Shown piece by piece: positions 1-9,000 of a stretch of 64,000 nt of DNA. Positions within the stretch are counted from its first letter, which is position 1, and each line of letters opens with the position of its first letter. The notes beneath the pieces were generated by a model. That model did no database searches. It had not been told where the DNA came from and saw only the letters and a program-made list of their open reading frames with translations. The position numbers and the translations under genes are program-made. The DNA lies in the NCBI RefSeq assembly GCF_000284255.1, contig NC_017075.1, forward strand, positions 496,001 to 560,000, read 5' to 3'. The stretch comes from Rubrivivax gelatinosus IL144 (GTDB lineage: Bacteria; Pseudomonadota; Gammaproteobacteria; Burkholderiales; Burkholderiaceae_C).

Positions 1-364
1 CGCCAAGGTGCGCGAAGTCTCGATCCGCCTGTACGAAGCGGCCGCGGCGCACGCGCTGACGCGCGGCATCATCATCGCCGACACCAAGTTCGAGTTCGGC
101 CTCGACGAACACGGCACGCTGACGCTGATGGACGAGGTGCTGACGCCCGACTCCTCGCGCTTCTGGGAAGCTGCCGGCTGGCGCGAGGGCGAGAACCCGC
201 CGAGCTACGACAAGCAGCCGGTGCGCGACTGGCTGGAGACGGCCACCGTCGACGGCCAGCCCTGGAACAAGCGTGCCCCGGCGCCGCGCCTGCCGGCCGA
301 GGTGGCCGCGGCCAGCACCGCGCGCTACGCGCTCGCCTGCGAGCGCCTCACCGCGCCGGCATGA
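1..364 (+). CDS. purC: SAICAR synthase, C-terminal part (cut by window start)
   Basis: This is the C-terminal 120 or so residues of phosphoribosylaminoimidazole-succinocarboxamide synthase, which joins aspartate to CAIR in purine synthesis in the cytosol. The reading frame is open from the first bases of the window, so the start lies outside. The family signature A-D-T-K-F-E-F-G, which lines the nucleotide/substrate site, is near the start of the visible part, followed by the [14 protein letters not shown] segment typical of PurC. It is followed closely by an unrelated TPR-like gene and then purE and purK, so a purine gene cluster is likely. Identification is firm; only the N-terminal ATP-binding half is missing. 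Confidence 0.95.
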   Translation, partial: AKVREVSIRLYEAAAAHALTRGIIIADTKFEFGLDEHGTLTLMDEVLTPDSSRFWEAAGWREGENPPSYDKQPVRDWLETATVDGQPWNKRAPAPRLPAEVAAASTARYALACERLTAPA

Positions 365-368
365 CGCC

Positions 369-1472
369 ATGAGCCGGCTGCTCGCCCGTCTCGACCACGA
401 GCTTGCCGGCTGCCGCGATCCGCTTCGGCGTGCCGAACTGGCCGCCGAACGCGCCTGCCACCTCGCGCGTGTCGGCGACATCGCCGGCGCGCAGAACGTC
501 GCCGCGCAACTGCGGCGCGACCACGGCGACGGCCGCGCCAGCCGCATCGCCGTGCGCATCATGCTGCTCGAAGGGCTGATCCTGTTCTTCGACAACATGG
601 ATCCGGCCGCCGCCGACCGCATCCTGCGCGCCCACACGGTGGCGATGGCCTGGCGCCACGACGACCTGATCCGGCTGACGGCCTCGTGGCTGGCGCACAT
701 GCATTTCGTGCTCGGCGACTTCGGCGCGATGGTGCAGGCGCTGGGCGCCTGTTTCGACCGGCCGGGCGCCTGCATCGAGGCGAGCAGCCGGGTCTGCGTC
801 GTCGTCGGCACCGCGCACCAGTTCGCCGGCGACGCACAGGCCGCGCGGCCCTGGTACGAACGCGCGCGGCGCGAGGCCATCACGCTCGGCGACGACGCGA
901 CGATCGGTGCCCTGGTCTTCAACCGCCCGGCGATGTCGCTGGTGACGCTGCGGCTGGACGCGCTGTACGGGCGCCTGGACGCGGACGAGCTGCGCATGGC
1001 GGCCATCGGCGTCGAATCGGCCTGGGCCTATTGCCTGGGCGCACACCAGTATTCGCTGATGCAGCTGATGCGGGTTTGCCGCGCCCGCATCGCGATGCTG
1101 TCGGGCGAGCCGGAGCGCGCGGTCGTGCTGTTCGACGAGCTGCTGCAGCCGCAGGACACGCGCTTCGGTTTCCATGCCGACCGGTTGGTGCCCGAGATCG
1201 AACGTGCGGCCTGCCTGGCGGCCGCCGGCCGCGTGCATGACGCGCGCATCGCCTTCGAGGCGCTCGATCCCTCGCTGTACGTGCAGTTGGCAGTCGAAGA
1301 CCGGCTGCTGTTCCTGCTGCAGTACGCCGCGCTGTCGCAGGCGCTGGGCCGACCCGAGCAGGCCGCCGAATGGGCCGGCGCGCTGGCCGAGGTCCGGGGA
1401 AGGTACGATTCCGAGATTGACCGCCTCAAAACGGCGCTGGCGGGCCTGAGCCTGTCGCGCCTGGCGGCCTGA
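369..1472 (+). CDS. TPR-like helical-repeat protein of unknown function
   Basis: A 367-residue, Ala/Arg/Leu-rich protein with no signal peptide or membrane segment. Repeated helical pairs with conserved small residues (for example the stretches ending in [12 protein letters not shown] and [13 protein letters not shown]) look like tetratricopeptide or MalT-type repeats, so a protein-interaction scaffold is the best guess. The ATG start lies four bases after the purC stop; a longer upstream extension would overlap purC and is less likely. It sits inside a purC-purE-purK run, and may be co-transcribed, but nothing in the sequence ties it to purine metabolism. No enzyme motif was recognised. Confidence 0.7.
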   Translation: MSRLLARLDHELAGCRDPLRRAELAAERACHLARVGDIAGAQNVAAQLRRDHGDGRASRIAVRIMLLEGLILFFDNMDPAAADRILRAHTVAMAWRHDDLIRLTASWLAHMHFVLGDFGAMVQALGACFDRPGACIEASSRVCVVVGTAHQFAGDAQAARPWYERARREAITLGDDATIGALVFNRPAMSLVTLRLDALYGRLDADELRMAAIGVESAWAYCLGAHQYSLMQLMRVCRARIAMLSGEPERAVVLFDELLQPQDTRFGFHADRLVPEIERAACLAAAGRVHDARIAFEALDPSLYVQLAVEDRLLFLLQYAALSQALGRPEQAAEWAGALAEVRGRYDSEIDRLKTALAGLSLSRLAA

Positions 1473-1491
1473 TCTGCAAGGAATCGTCCAC

Positions 1492-2004
1492 TTGAGTTCC
1501 CCCGACACCCCGGCGCGCACGCCGCGCGTGGCCATCGTCCTCGGCTCCTCCAGCGACTGGGAGACGCTGCGTGGCGCGGCCGAGCTGCTGCAGGAGTTCG
1601 ACGTGCCTTACGAGGCGCGTGTGCTGTCCGCGCACCGCATGCCCGACGAGATGTTCGCTTTCGCCGAAACGGCGCGCGAACGCGGCCTGCGCGCGATCAT
1701 CGCCGGCGCCGGCGGTGCCGCGCACCTGCCGGGCATGGTCGCCGCCAAGACCACGGTGCCGGTGCTCGGCGTGCCGGTGGCCAGCCGCCACCTGCAGGGC
1801 GTGGACTCGCTGTACTCCATCGTCCAGATGCCCAAGGGCATCCCGGTGGCGACCTTCGCGATCGGCGCTGCCGGCGCGGCCAACGCGGCGCTGTTCGCGG
1901 TGGCGATGCTGGCCGCCGACGACGAGAGCCTGCACGCCCGGCTCGCCGCGTTCCGCGCGCGCCAGACCGAGGCGGCGCGGGCGATGACGGCCGACCTGAA
2001 GTGA
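1492..2004 (+). CDS. purE: N5-carboxyaminoimidazole ribonucleotide mutase
   Basis: PurE class I mutase moves the carboxyl group of N5-CAIR to carbon 4, giving CAIR, in de novo purine synthesis. The 170-residue length fits. The substrate loop G-S-S-S-D-W is at residues 18-23, the catalytic-His segment S-A-H-R-M-P at 46-51, and the [15 protein letters not shown] block follows. The start is TTG, preceded by an AAGGA ribosome binding site about ten bases upstream; no ATG gives a full N-terminus. The stop codon overlaps the purK start (GTGA), indicating translational coupling with purK, its usual partner enzyme. Confidence 0.97.
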   Translation: MSSPDTPARTPRVAIVLGSSSDWETLRGAAELLQEFDVPYEARVLSAHRMPDEMFAFAETARERGLRAIIAGAGGAAHLPGMVAAKTTVPVLGVPVASRHLQGVDSLYSIVQMPKGIPVATFAIGAAGAANAALFAVAMLAADDESLHARLAAFRARQTEAARAMTADLK

Positions 2005-3161
2005 ATACGCCGCTGCTTCCCGGTGCCGCGCTCGGCGTGATGGGCGGCGGCCAGCTCGGCCGCATGTTCGTGCACGCCGCGCAGACCATGGGCTACCGCA
2101 CCGTCGTGCTCGAGCCCGACGCCACCAGCCCGGCCGGGCTCGTCGCCCACCAGCATGTCGCCGCGGCCTATACCGACGCCGCCGGGCTGGCCGAACTGGC
2201 GGCGTCCTGCGATGCGGTGACGACCGAGTTCGAGAACGTGCCGGCCGATTCGCTGCGCACGCTGGCCGAACGGGTGCCGGTCGCCCCGGCCGCGGCCGCG
2301 GTCGAGATCTGCCAGGACCGTGCCGCCGAGAAGCGCCACTTCCAGCGCTCGGGCGTGCCCTGTGCGCCCTTCGCGACGATCGAGACTGAAGCCGACCTCG
2401 CCGCGGCCGCCGGCCTGCTGCCCGGCATCCTGAAGACCGCGCGCCTGGGCTACGACGGCAAGGGCCAGGCCTCGGTGGCCACGGCCGATGAACTGGCCGC
2501 TGCCTGGCAGCGCCTGGGCCGCGCCACCTGCGTGCTCGAGAAGCGCCTGCCGCTGGCGCTGGAGCTGAGCGTCATCGTCGCGCGCGGGCGCGACGGCGCG
2601 CTGGTGCACCTGCCGGTGCAGCAGAACCTGCACCGCGACGGCATCCTCGCCGTCACCCAGGTGCCGGCGCCGGGTGTGTCGCCCGGGCTCGCCGCCCAGG
2701 CCATCGACTGCGCCGGCCGGCTGGCCGCGTCGATGGACTACGTCGGCGTGCTCTGCGTCGAGTTCTTCGTGCTCGCCGACGGCAGCCTGGTCGCCAACGA
2801 GATGGCGCCGCGGCCGCACAATTCGGGCCACTACAGCCTGGACTCCTGCGACGTCTCGCAGTTCGAGCTGCAGCTGCGCACGCTGGCCGGCCTGCCGCTG
2901 GCCGCGCCGCGCCTGCATTCGGCGGCGGTGATGCTCAACCTGCTCGGCGACCTCTGGTTCCCCGGCGAAACCAGCGAGCCGCGCACGCCCGACTGGGCCG
3001 GCGTGCTGGCGCTGCCCGGCGTCGCGCTGCACCTGTACGGCAAGACCGACGCGCGGCGCGGGCGCAAGATGGGCCACCTGACCGTCACCGCGGCCGATGC
3101 CGCGGGCGCACGCGCCACCGCGCTCCGGGTCTGCGAACGCCTGGGCCTGCCGGCGTTCTGA
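2001..3161 (+). CDS. purK: N5-carboxyaminoimidazole ribonucleotide synthase
   Basis: PurK is an ATP-grasp ligase that carboxylates AIR with bicarbonate and ATP to N5-CAIR, the substrate of PurE. It has 386 residues, normal for the family. The N-terminal glycine motif G-G-G-Q-L-G-R-M is at residues 15-22, followed by the preATP-grasp domain, ATP-grasp core ([14 protein letters not shown]) and the metal-binding E-x-F-V and [11 protein letters not shown] segments. The GTG start overlaps the purE stop by four bases. The pair makes the bacterial two-step AIR carboxylation route. Confidence 0.97.
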   Translation: MNTPLLPGAALGVMGGGQLGRMFVHAAQTMGYRTVVLEPDATSPAGLVAHQHVAAAYTDAAGLAELAASCDAVTTEFENVPADSLRTLAERVPVAPAAAAVEICQDRAAEKRHFQRSGVPCAPFATIETEADLAAAAGLLPGILKTARLGYDGKGQASVATADELAAAWQRLGRATCVLEKRLPLALELSVIVARGRDGALVHLPVQQNLHRDGILAVTQVPAPGVSPGLAAQAIDCAGRLAASMDYVGVLCVEFFVLADGSLVANEMAPRPHNSGHYSLDSCDVSQFELQLRTLAGLPLAAPRLHSAAVMLNLLGDLWFPGETSEPRTPDWAGVLALPGVALHLYGKTDARRGRKMGHLTVTAADAAGARATALRVCERLGLPAF

Positions 3162-3169
3162 ACACGAAG

Positions 3170-4144
3170 ATGCCGATCCTCGACGGAACCCTGCCTGCGG
3201 CCATCACCAGTGCCGCCGAACGCCTGCGCGACGGCGGTCTCGTCGCCTTCCCGACCGAGACGGTCTACGGCCTGGGCGCGCGCGCCGACCACGACGTCGC
3301 CACCGCGGCGGTGTTCGCCGTCAAGGGCCGGCCCGACGACCACCCGCTGATCGTGCATGTCGCCGACGCGGCCGCGGTCGCCGAGTTCGCCGAAGCGCCG
3401 GGCCCGGTGGCCGAGGCGCTGATGGCGCGCTTCTGGCCCGGCCCGCTGACGCTGATCCTGCGCCGCCGTGAAGGCCGCGGCGAAGCCGCTGCCGGCGGCC
3501 AGGCGACGATCGGCATCCGCATGCCCTCGCATCCGGTGGCGCAGGCGCTGCTGCGCGAGGCGGTCCGGCTGGGCGTGCACGGCGTCGCGGCGCCGAGCGC
3601 CAACCGCTTCGGCCGCGTCAGCCCGACGACCGCGCAGCACGTGCGCGGCGAGTTCGGCGACGGCCTGCTGATCCTCGACGGCGGCGCTTGCGAAGTCGGC
3701 ATCGAGTCGGCGATCGTCGACTGTTCGGGCGAACGGCCGGCGCTGCTGCGCCCGGGTGCGCTCGACCGGCGCGAGATCGAGGCCGTCATCGGTGCGCCGC
3801 TGGCCGCGCCGGGCGCCGATTCGCCGCGCGCCTCGGGCACGCTGGAGTCGCACTACGCGCCGGCGGCCAAGGTCCGCCTCTACGACTCCGCGTCACTGAC
3901 GGCCATGCTGGCGAAACCGGCGCCGGCAGGCGTCGCGGTATATTCCCGCGTCGTTCCGTCGCCGGCGTCCGGCGTGCGTCATCGGCCGATGCCGGCCGAT
4001 CCCGCGGCCGCCGCGCACGAGCTCTTCGCGGCGCTGCGCGGCTTCGATGCCGCCGGTGCCTCGGTCGTCTGGGTCGAGCAGCCGCCAGCGGGTCCCGAAT
4101 GGGACGGCGTGCGCGACCGCCTCACCCGCGCTGCCGCCGCCTGA
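3170..4144 (+). CDS. tsaC: L-threonylcarbamoyladenylate synthase (Sua5 type)
   Basis: Makes threonylcarbamoyl-AMP from threonine, bicarbonate and ATP for the t6A37 modification of ANN-decoding tRNAs. Residues 1 to about 200 are the YrdC/TsaC domain, with F-P-T-E-T-V-Y-G-L-G near residue 28, K-G-R-P-x-x-H-P-L near 57 and the A-A-P-S-A-N-R-F-G segment. At 324 residues it carries the extra C-terminal Sua5 domain after the S-G-T-L-E-S-H-Y-A-P linker. It follows purK by eight bases and may be the last gene of that transcript. A partner t6A gene, tsaB, lies at 9001-9786. Confidence 0.95.
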   Translation: MPILDGTLPAAITSAAERLRDGGLVAFPTETVYGLGARADHDVATAAVFAVKGRPDDHPLIVHVADAAAVAEFAEAPGPVAEALMARFWPGPLTLILRRREGRGEAAAGGQATIGIRMPSHPVAQALLREAVRLGVHGVAAPSANRFGRVSPTTAQHVRGEFGDGLLILDGGACEVGIESAIVDCSGERPALLRPGALDRREIEAVIGAPLAAPGADSPRASGTLESHYAPAAKVRLYDSASLTAMLAKPAPAGVAVYSRVVPSPASGVRHRPMPADPAAAAHELFAALRGFDAAGASVVWVEQPPAGPEWDGVRDRLTRAAAA

Positions 4145-4183
4145 ACCTACGCCATCGCGCGCTGCCCCCGTCTCGGAGTCCAC

Positions 4184-5149
4184 ATGTCTCTCTTCCTGAA
4201 TCGCGGCCAAACCCTGCGTCGCGTCGTCGGCAGCATCGCCATCGCCGCCGCGCTGGCAGCCTGCGGCGGCGGCACCTCGCAGTACGACAAGTTCGAGCCC
4301 GGCCGCGTCATCGCCTTCGGCGACGAGAACAGCCTGCTGACGTCCGAGGGCAAGCGCTGGTCGATCAACAACATCACGACCGACGAGACGACCAAGGTGG
4401 ACACCTTCTCGTGCTCGTCCAACCCGATCTGGGTGCAGCGCGTGGCGTCCAACTACGACTACGTCTTCGCCGAGTGCAACCCGAAGAGCGCCGCGGTGAA
4501 GGCCTTCTTCCGGGCGTCCAACGGTGCGGTCGTGGACGACCTGCAGGCCCAGATCGACGCCCAGGTCGCCGCCGGCGGCTTCCGCAGCGACGATCTGACG
4601 ACCGTGATGATCGGCGCCAACGACATCCTGGCGCTGTATAAGCAGTACCCGACGCGCACTGCGGATGACCTGAAGAACGACGCCGCCGACCGCGGCAAGG
4701 CGCTGGCCAAGCAGGTCAACCGCATCGTCGAGCTCGGCGGCAAGGTGCTGCTGTCGGACCTGCCGGACATGGGCCTGTCGCCGTACGCGCTGGCCGAGAA
4801 GGCGGCCAACACCGACGTCGACCGCGCCGAACTGATCACCTCGCTCGTCGACGCCTTCAACGTCGCGCTCGGCACCAACATCCTGATCGACGGCCGTTAT
4901 ATCGGCCTGGTGCAGTCGAACACCCGCAGCAAGCTGATGAAGAAGTCGCCGGGCAGTTTCGAGTTGAAGAACGTGAAGGAGTCCGCCTGCCTGGCCAGTG
5001 CCGAGTTGCCCGATTGCAACACCAAGACCTTGGTCGAAGGTGCGGGCAACAGCACCTATCTCTGGGCCGACGAATGGCACTTCAGCCCTCGTGCGCACTA
5101 CGAATTCGGCCGTCTGGCGATCGCCCGCGCTGAAGACAACCCGTTCTGA
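4184..5149 (+). CDS. SGNH/GDSL-type lipoprotein lacking the usual catalytic serine
   Basis: A 321-residue exported lipoprotein: two arginines and a hydrophobic stretch end in the lipobox L-A-A-C with the lipidated Cys at 27, followed by three glycines. The fold is SGNH hydrolase-like: block I reads F-G-D-E-N (residues 45-49), block III G-A-N-D at 144-147, and block V D-E-W-H at 296-299. The nucleophilic Ser of block I (G-D-S) is replaced by Glu, while the Asn, Asp and His positions are kept. Its tandem neighbour is a paralogue with an intact G-D-S-L. It is probably an inactive or altered esterase-like outer-membrane protein; substrate unknown. Confidence 0.75.
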   Translation: MSLFLNRGQTLRRVVGSIAIAAALAACGGGTSQYDKFEPGRVIAFGDENSLLTSEGKRWSINNITTDETTKVDTFSCSSNPIWVQRVASNYDYVFAECNPKSAAVKAFFRASNGAVVDDLQAQIDAQVAAGGFRSDDLTTVMIGANDILALYKQYPTRTADDLKNDAADRGKALAKQVNRIVELGGKVLLSDLPDMGLSPYALAEKAANTDVDRAELITSLVDAFNVALGTNILIDGRYIGLVQSNTRSKLMKKSPGSFELKNVKESACLASAELPDCNTKTLVEGAGNSTYLWADEWHFSPRAHYEFGRLAIARAEDNPF

Positions 5150-5234
5150 CGCCACGCGGCCGCGCGCCGCGACCACGGGTTTCCGCTGACCGGGGTGGCC
5201 CCGGGCACGCTTATAGTCGCCTCGCCAAATTAGA

Positions 5235-5257
5235 ACGAACGTTCGTGATGACGTTCG
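5235..5257. promoter_or_regulatory. Palindromic operator-like site before the SGNH lipoprotein gene
   Basis: A perfect 12-bp palindrome, ACGAACGTTCGT, lies 37-48 bases before the start codon of the next gene. Its inner ACGTTCG is repeated directly 12 bp further on (5251-5257) in a short AT-richer stretch. The size and symmetry resemble TetR-family operators, but no TetR gene is in the window, so the binding protein is unknown. The position would suit promoter or leader control of the downstream lipoprotein. Confidence 0.4.
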
Positions 5258-5282
5258 AATATAGGAAGAAAGCGGGGCAGAT

Positions 5283-6503
5283 ATGATGAAGATGCGCAGA
5301 GGCGTGCTCGCGGCCGCCATCAGCGCGGCGTTGCTGGCGGCGTGCGGCGGCGGCAGCAATCCCGACCCGGCGAGCGAAGGCCCGTCCGGTGCTCCGACGA
5401 CGGTCGGGGCCTTCAGCGCCGTGGTGTCCTTCGGCGACAGCCTCAGCGACGTCGGCACCTACGCGCCTGCGACCTCGCTGGCCGGCAACGGCACGGCCCC
5501 GTACTTCGGCGGCAAGTTCACGACGAACACCGACTCGGCGACCGGCGACCTGATCTGGATCGAGCGCGTCGCGGCGACGCTGGGCATCACGATCACGCCG
5601 GCCGACGTGGGCTTCGCCGGCAGCTCGGTGGCCTGCCCGGCGGCGCTGCAAAGCGCTGCGCTGGCCGGCACCTGCACCGCGTACGGTCAGGGCGGCTCGC
5701 GCGTCACCGATCCCAACGGCATCGGCCATACCAAGAACGGTGCACCCGCTGCGCTGACGGTTCCGGTCTCCACCCAGATCGACCACCACCTCGCGCGCTT
5801 CGGCAGCTTCAAGGATACCGACCTGGTCATCGTCTGGGCCGGCAACAACGACGCTTTCATCCAGCTGCAGACCTTCGTCGCCACGGCTCAAGCCATCCAG
5901 GCCAAGGTCGCCGCCGGTGAGCTGACGGCCGACCAGGGCAACAAGCAGCTCTACGACGCGCAAAGCGCGGCGCAGGAAGGCATGAAGGAAGCTGCCCACG
6001 AACTCGCCGGCTACGTGAAGACCAAGATCCTGGCTCACGGCGGCAAGTACGTCGCCATCGGCAACCTGCCGAACTCGGCGCTGACGCCGCAGTTCCAGGC
6101 CTATCCGGCCAGCATCCAGGGCGTTCTGACGACGCTGACCGAGACCTTCAACCTGTGGCTGAAGTCGGGCCTTGACGGCCAGCCGGTGCAGATCATCGAC
6201 ATGGCCGCCATCGGCGCCGCCGCGTACAACGCGCCGGCCACCTACGGCTTCACGAACATCACGACGCCGGCCTGCAGCGCCGCCAAGATCAGCGCCATCA
6301 CCGGCGGTCAGGTCACCGATGGTTCCTCGCTGTTCTGCAACGCGACGACCGGCATGCCCTACAACGGCCTGACCAGCGGCGCCGACCCGGCGACCTGGTT
6401 CTTCGCCGATGGCGTGCACCCGACCAGCGGCGGGCATGCGTACTACGCCCAGCAGGTGCTGGAGCAGTTGCGCAAGTTCGGCTGGGTTGCCGCCGCGCAG
6501 TGA
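5283..6503 (+). CDS. SGNH/GDSL hydrolase lipoprotein
   Basis: A 406-residue secreted esterase/lipase-like enzyme with an intact SGNH active site. The signal peptide ends in the lipobox L-A-A-C (Cys 21) followed by G-G-G. Block I is F-G-D-S-L-S-D with the nucleophile Ser 53, block III is G-N-N-D at 187-190 and block V is D-G-V-H at 376-379 with the catalytic Asp 376 and His 379. Cysteines near the middle and end may form disulfides. It resembles the passenger domains of GDSL autotransporters but has no beta-barrel. An adjacent upstream paralogue lacks the serine. An operator-like palindrome precedes it. Substrate not predictable. Confidence 0.88.
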   Translation: MMKMRRGVLAAAISAALLAACGGGSNPDPASEGPSGAPTTVGAFSAVVSFGDSLSDVGTYAPATSLAGNGTAPYFGGKFTTNTDSATGDLIWIERVAATLGITITPADVGFAGSSVACPAALQSAALAGTCTAYGQGGSRVTDPNGIGHTKNGAPAALTVPVSTQIDHHLARFGSFKDTDLVIVWAGNNDAFIQLQTFVATAQAIQAKVAAGELTADQGNKQLYDAQSAAQEGMKEAAHELAGYVKTKILAHGGKYVAIGNLPNSALTPQFQAYPASIQGVLTTLTETFNLWLKSGLDGQPVQIIDMAAIGAAAYNAPATYGFTNITTPACSAAKISAITGGQVTDGSSLFCNATTGMPYNGLTSGADPATWFFADGVHPTSGGHAYYAQQVLEQLRKFGWVAAAQ

Positions 6504-6537
6504 CGGCCACGCGAACGCCACGACAAGGAATCACGAC

Positions 6538-7197
6538 ATGAACAAGACGATTCGCGCCCTGGCGGTGCTGGCGCTCGCGGTCGGTGCCGCCGGCGTCGCC
6601 CAGGCCCAGGACCAGACGCCGGACTACAACGTCAACGTGGTCAAGCTCGGCCTCACCCGCTACGACACGCACGCCAAGACCAACGGCGTTCAGGGTCTAG
6701 GCGTGCCGGCCGGCGCCGACGCGACGACCAGCGACGCGACGACGGTGGTCTTCATCTACGAGCGCATGGTGTCGCCCAACATCGGCGTCGAGCTCGTGCT
6801 CGGCAAGCCGCCGACCATCAAGGGCTACGCCGCGGGTTCCGTCGACTACCTGGGCAAGGTCGTCGAAGCGGACTCGGTCGCGCCGACGCTGCTGTTCAAC
6901 TACCACTTCGGCGAACCGAGCGACAAGTTCCGCCCGTACCTCGGCCTGGGCATCAACTACACCCACTTCTCCAACCGCAAGTCGCCTTACGGCTGGAAGA
7001 TCCACATGGAGAACTCGTGGGGCCCGGCGGCCGAAGCCGGCTTCTCCTACAAGTTCGACAAGACCTGGGGCATGTTCGCCAGCGTCGCGGTGCTGAAGGT
7101 CAAGAGCGAGCTCGTCGGCGAAGGCGCCGCGGTCATCAAGACGACGATCGACTACCGTCCGGTCGTCTACACGGCGGGCGTCAGCTACAGCTTCTGA
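6538..7197 (+). CDS. ompW: OmpW-family outer membrane protein
   Basis: A 219-residue protein with a cleavable signal peptide (A-Q-A cleavage near residue 23) and the OmpW/AlkL layout: an N-terminal strand with V-V-K-L-G-L-T-R-Y, amphipathic strands, the P-Y-L-G-L-G-I-N-Y-T segment, and a C-terminal aromatic residue (Y-S-F) as an outer-membrane assembly signal. It should form a small 8-stranded barrel for hydrophobic solutes. It starts 34 bases after the SGNH hydrolase and may share its transcript. A second OmpW paralogue lies at 29154-29774. The following hairpin may terminate transcription. Confidence 0.88.
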   Translation: MNKTIRALAVLALAVGAAGVAQAQDQTPDYNVNVVKLGLTRYDTHAKTNGVQGLGVPAGADATTSDATTVVFIYERMVSPNIGVELVLGKPPTIKGYAAGSVDYLGKVVEADSVAPTLLFNYHFGEPSDKFRPYLGLGINYTHFSNRKSPYGWKIHMENSWGPAAEAGFSYKFDKTWGMFASVAVLKVKSELVGEGAAVIKTTIDYRPVVYTAGVSYSF

Positions 7198-7231
7198 TCC
7201 GCACGCCAGGGAGCGCTCGCGCTCCGTCCTC

Positions 7232-7262
7232 CGAGGCCCGCCGGCACCGCCCGCGGGCCTCG
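7232..7262. terminator. Hairpin between convergent ompW and SemiSWEET genes
   Basis: A 10-bp perfect inverted repeat (CGAGGCCCGC / GCGGGCCTCG) with an 11-base loop, placed between two convergent genes. On the plus strand it is followed by a short GTTT, so it may act as a two-way terminator, though it lacks a clear T-run. Confidence 0.5.
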
Positions 7263-7269
7263 TGTCGTT

Positions 7270-7551
7270 TCAGGCCCCGTCGCGGCGCCGGTTCCGGCGT
7301 TCGATCGACAGCTTCATCCCGAGGATCGTCGCCGCCAGGCCCAGCGTCGCCGCGTTGGCGGCGATGATCGGCCACTCGCCGAGCGCGACGCCGTAGGCCA
7401 GCCACATCGCGACACCGGCGGTGAACACCGCGTACATGCCCAGCGAGATGCCGCTGACGTCGCGCGTGCGCAGCGTCAGCAGCGCCTGCGGCACGAAGGC
7501 CGCGGTGGTCAGCGTCGCGGCCAGGTAGCCGATCGTGTCGGTGAGCGTCAT
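7270..7551 (-). CDS. SemiSWEET-family small sugar transporter
   Basis: A 93-residue membrane protein with three predicted helices, the bacterial SemiSWEET (MtN3/PQ-loop) size. Helix 1 contains the family motif around F-V-P-Q-A-L, followed by the charged loop L-R-T-R-D-V-S-G-I-S-L-G-M-Y; helices 2 and 3 are G-V-A-M-W-L-A-Y-G and A-A-T-L-G-L-A-A-T. SemiSWEETs dimerise to form a sugar uniport channel in the inner membrane. It starts inside the last codons of dacB (4-base ATGA overlap), so the two are translationally coupled, an odd pairing with no clear functional reason. Substrate is not predictable. Confidence 0.85.
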   Translation of the reverse strand: MTLTDTIGYLAATLTTAAFVPQALLTLRTRDVSGISLGMYAVFTAGVAMWLAYGVALGEWPIIAANAATLGLAATILGMKLSIERRNRRRDGA

Positions 7552-8969
7552 GGTGTCGTGGCGGGCGGAGCGTCGCGTGCGGTCCACTGCAGCAGCGCGT
7601 CGAAGGCCGGCCGCGCGGCGGCGGCGTTGGGATGCTGGACCAGCGCGACGAAGGCGTAGCGCCGGCCGCTGTCGGCGAACACGTAGCCGGCCAGCGCCGC
7701 GACGTCGCGCAGCGAGCCGGTCTTCAGGTGCGCGCGGCCCGGCACCAAGGCCTTGGCGCGCCGCATCGTGCCGTCGATGCCGGCCACCGGCAGCGAGGCG
7801 ACGAACTCGGGCATCGCCGGACTGGCGTAGCCGCGTTCGAGCAGGCGCGCCAGCAGCCCGGCGCTCAGCCGCGTCGCGCGCGACAGCCCCGAGCCGTTGT
7901 CGACGACGGTGCCCGCGGGCAGCGGGCCCAGCGCCTCGTCCAGCCAGTCGCGCAGCGCGGCGCGCGCGCCGGCGGCGTCGGCCGGCAGGTCGGGGCGGCG
8001 CTGCAGCGCCAGCGTGCGCGTGATCTGCTCGGCCATCGTGTTCTGGCTGAGCTTGTTCATGTCGCGCAGCAGGTCCGCCAGCGGCGGCGAACGAAGCTCG
8101 AAGCTGGGCGCGACGTCGCGCGGCGCGAGGCCTGGGCGTGCACGCCCGCCCAGGCGGCCACCGGCCTCGGTCCACAGCGCTTCCAGCAGGCGCGCGTCGT
8201 AGCTCGCCGGGTCGGGGTCGGCGACGTACCAGGCGAGTTCGCCGCAGGCCGCCGGGTAGCGGCCGGCAAAACGCACCGTCGGCCCGAAGCTGGCGCCCAG
8301 CGCCGTGCGCCAGTCGCTGCACGGGGCGGCAGACAGCGGCACCGTGGGCTGCACCGCGGTGCGCGCCAGCGGCGGGTCGGCGAGCACGCGCGCGACGCCG
8401 GCGCCGGGGTCGGGCACGAAGGTGTAGCCGACGGTGCGAAAGCTCGGCAGCAACGCCGCCGGCTGCACGTTGTAGGGCCGGGACGGGTCGCCGTCGAAGT
8501 CGCCGGCGGCCGCTTCCGGCGCCGCGAAAGCCGAGCCGTCGAGCACGATGTCGCCGCGGATCTCCAGCACGCCCATCTGGCGCACGCGGCGCAGCGCGGC
8601 GCGCAGGCGGTCGGCACTGAGCTGCGGGTCGCCGCGGCCCTGGATGACGAGCGAGCCTTCGAGCACACTGTCGCGGATCTCGCCCTGCAGCCAGACCGGC
8701 GTCGCCCAGGTCCAGCCGGTGCCCAGGCGCTCCAGCGCGGCCAGCGTCGTCAGCAGCTTGGTCACCGAGGCCGGGTTCTGCGGCAGATCGGGCTGCCAGG
8801 CCAGGCGCGTCGGGCCAGCCGGCAGCTCGCGCACGACGACGGCCAGCGCCGACGCCGGCACGCCGGCACGTTCGAGCGCGGCGCGGGCCTCGGCGGGCAG
8901 CGTCTGCGCCCGTGCGGCCAGCGCGGCGAGCGCGAACACGAGGCAGGCGAGGGCGCGCGGCAGGCTCAT
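7548..8969 (-). CDS. dacB: D-alanyl-D-alanine carboxypeptidase/endopeptidase (PBP4 type)
   Basis: A periplasmic class C low-molecular-mass penicillin-binding protein of 473 residues that trims or cleaves peptidoglycan cross-links. A signal peptide covers about residues 1-21. All three active-site motifs are visible: S-V-T-K with the nucleophile Ser 68 and Lys 71, S-Q-N at 308-310 and K-T-G at 416-418. The long insert between motifs 1 and 2 is typical of DacB/PBP4. It is divergent from tsaB with only 31 bases between, so the two promoters must overlap. The downstream SemiSWEET gene overlaps its stop. Confidence 0.95.
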   Translation of the reverse strand: MSLPRALACLVFALAALAARAQTLPAEARAALERAGVPASALAVVVRELPAGPTRLAWQPDLPQNPASVTKLLTTLAALERLGTGWTWATPVWLQGEIRDSVLEGSLVIQGRGDPQLSADRLRAALRRVRQMGVLEIRGDIVLDGSAFAAPEAAAGDFDGDPSRPYNVQPAALLPSFRTVGYTFVPDPGAGVARVLADPPLARTAVQPTVPLSAAPCSDWRTALGASFGPTVRFAGRYPAACGELAWYVADPDPASYDARLLEALWTEAGGRLGGRARPGLAPRDVAPSFELRSPPLADLLRDMNKLSQNTMAEQITRTLALQRRPDLPADAAGARAALRDWLDEALGPLPAGTVVDNGSGLSRATRLSAGLLARLLERGYASPAMPEFVASLPVAGIDGTMRRAKALVPGRAHLKTGSLRDVAALAGYVFADSGRRYAFVALVQHPNAAAARPAFDALLQWTARDAPPATTP

Positions 8970-9000
8970 CCGGCGATGATCGCACGGCTAAACTCGGCCG

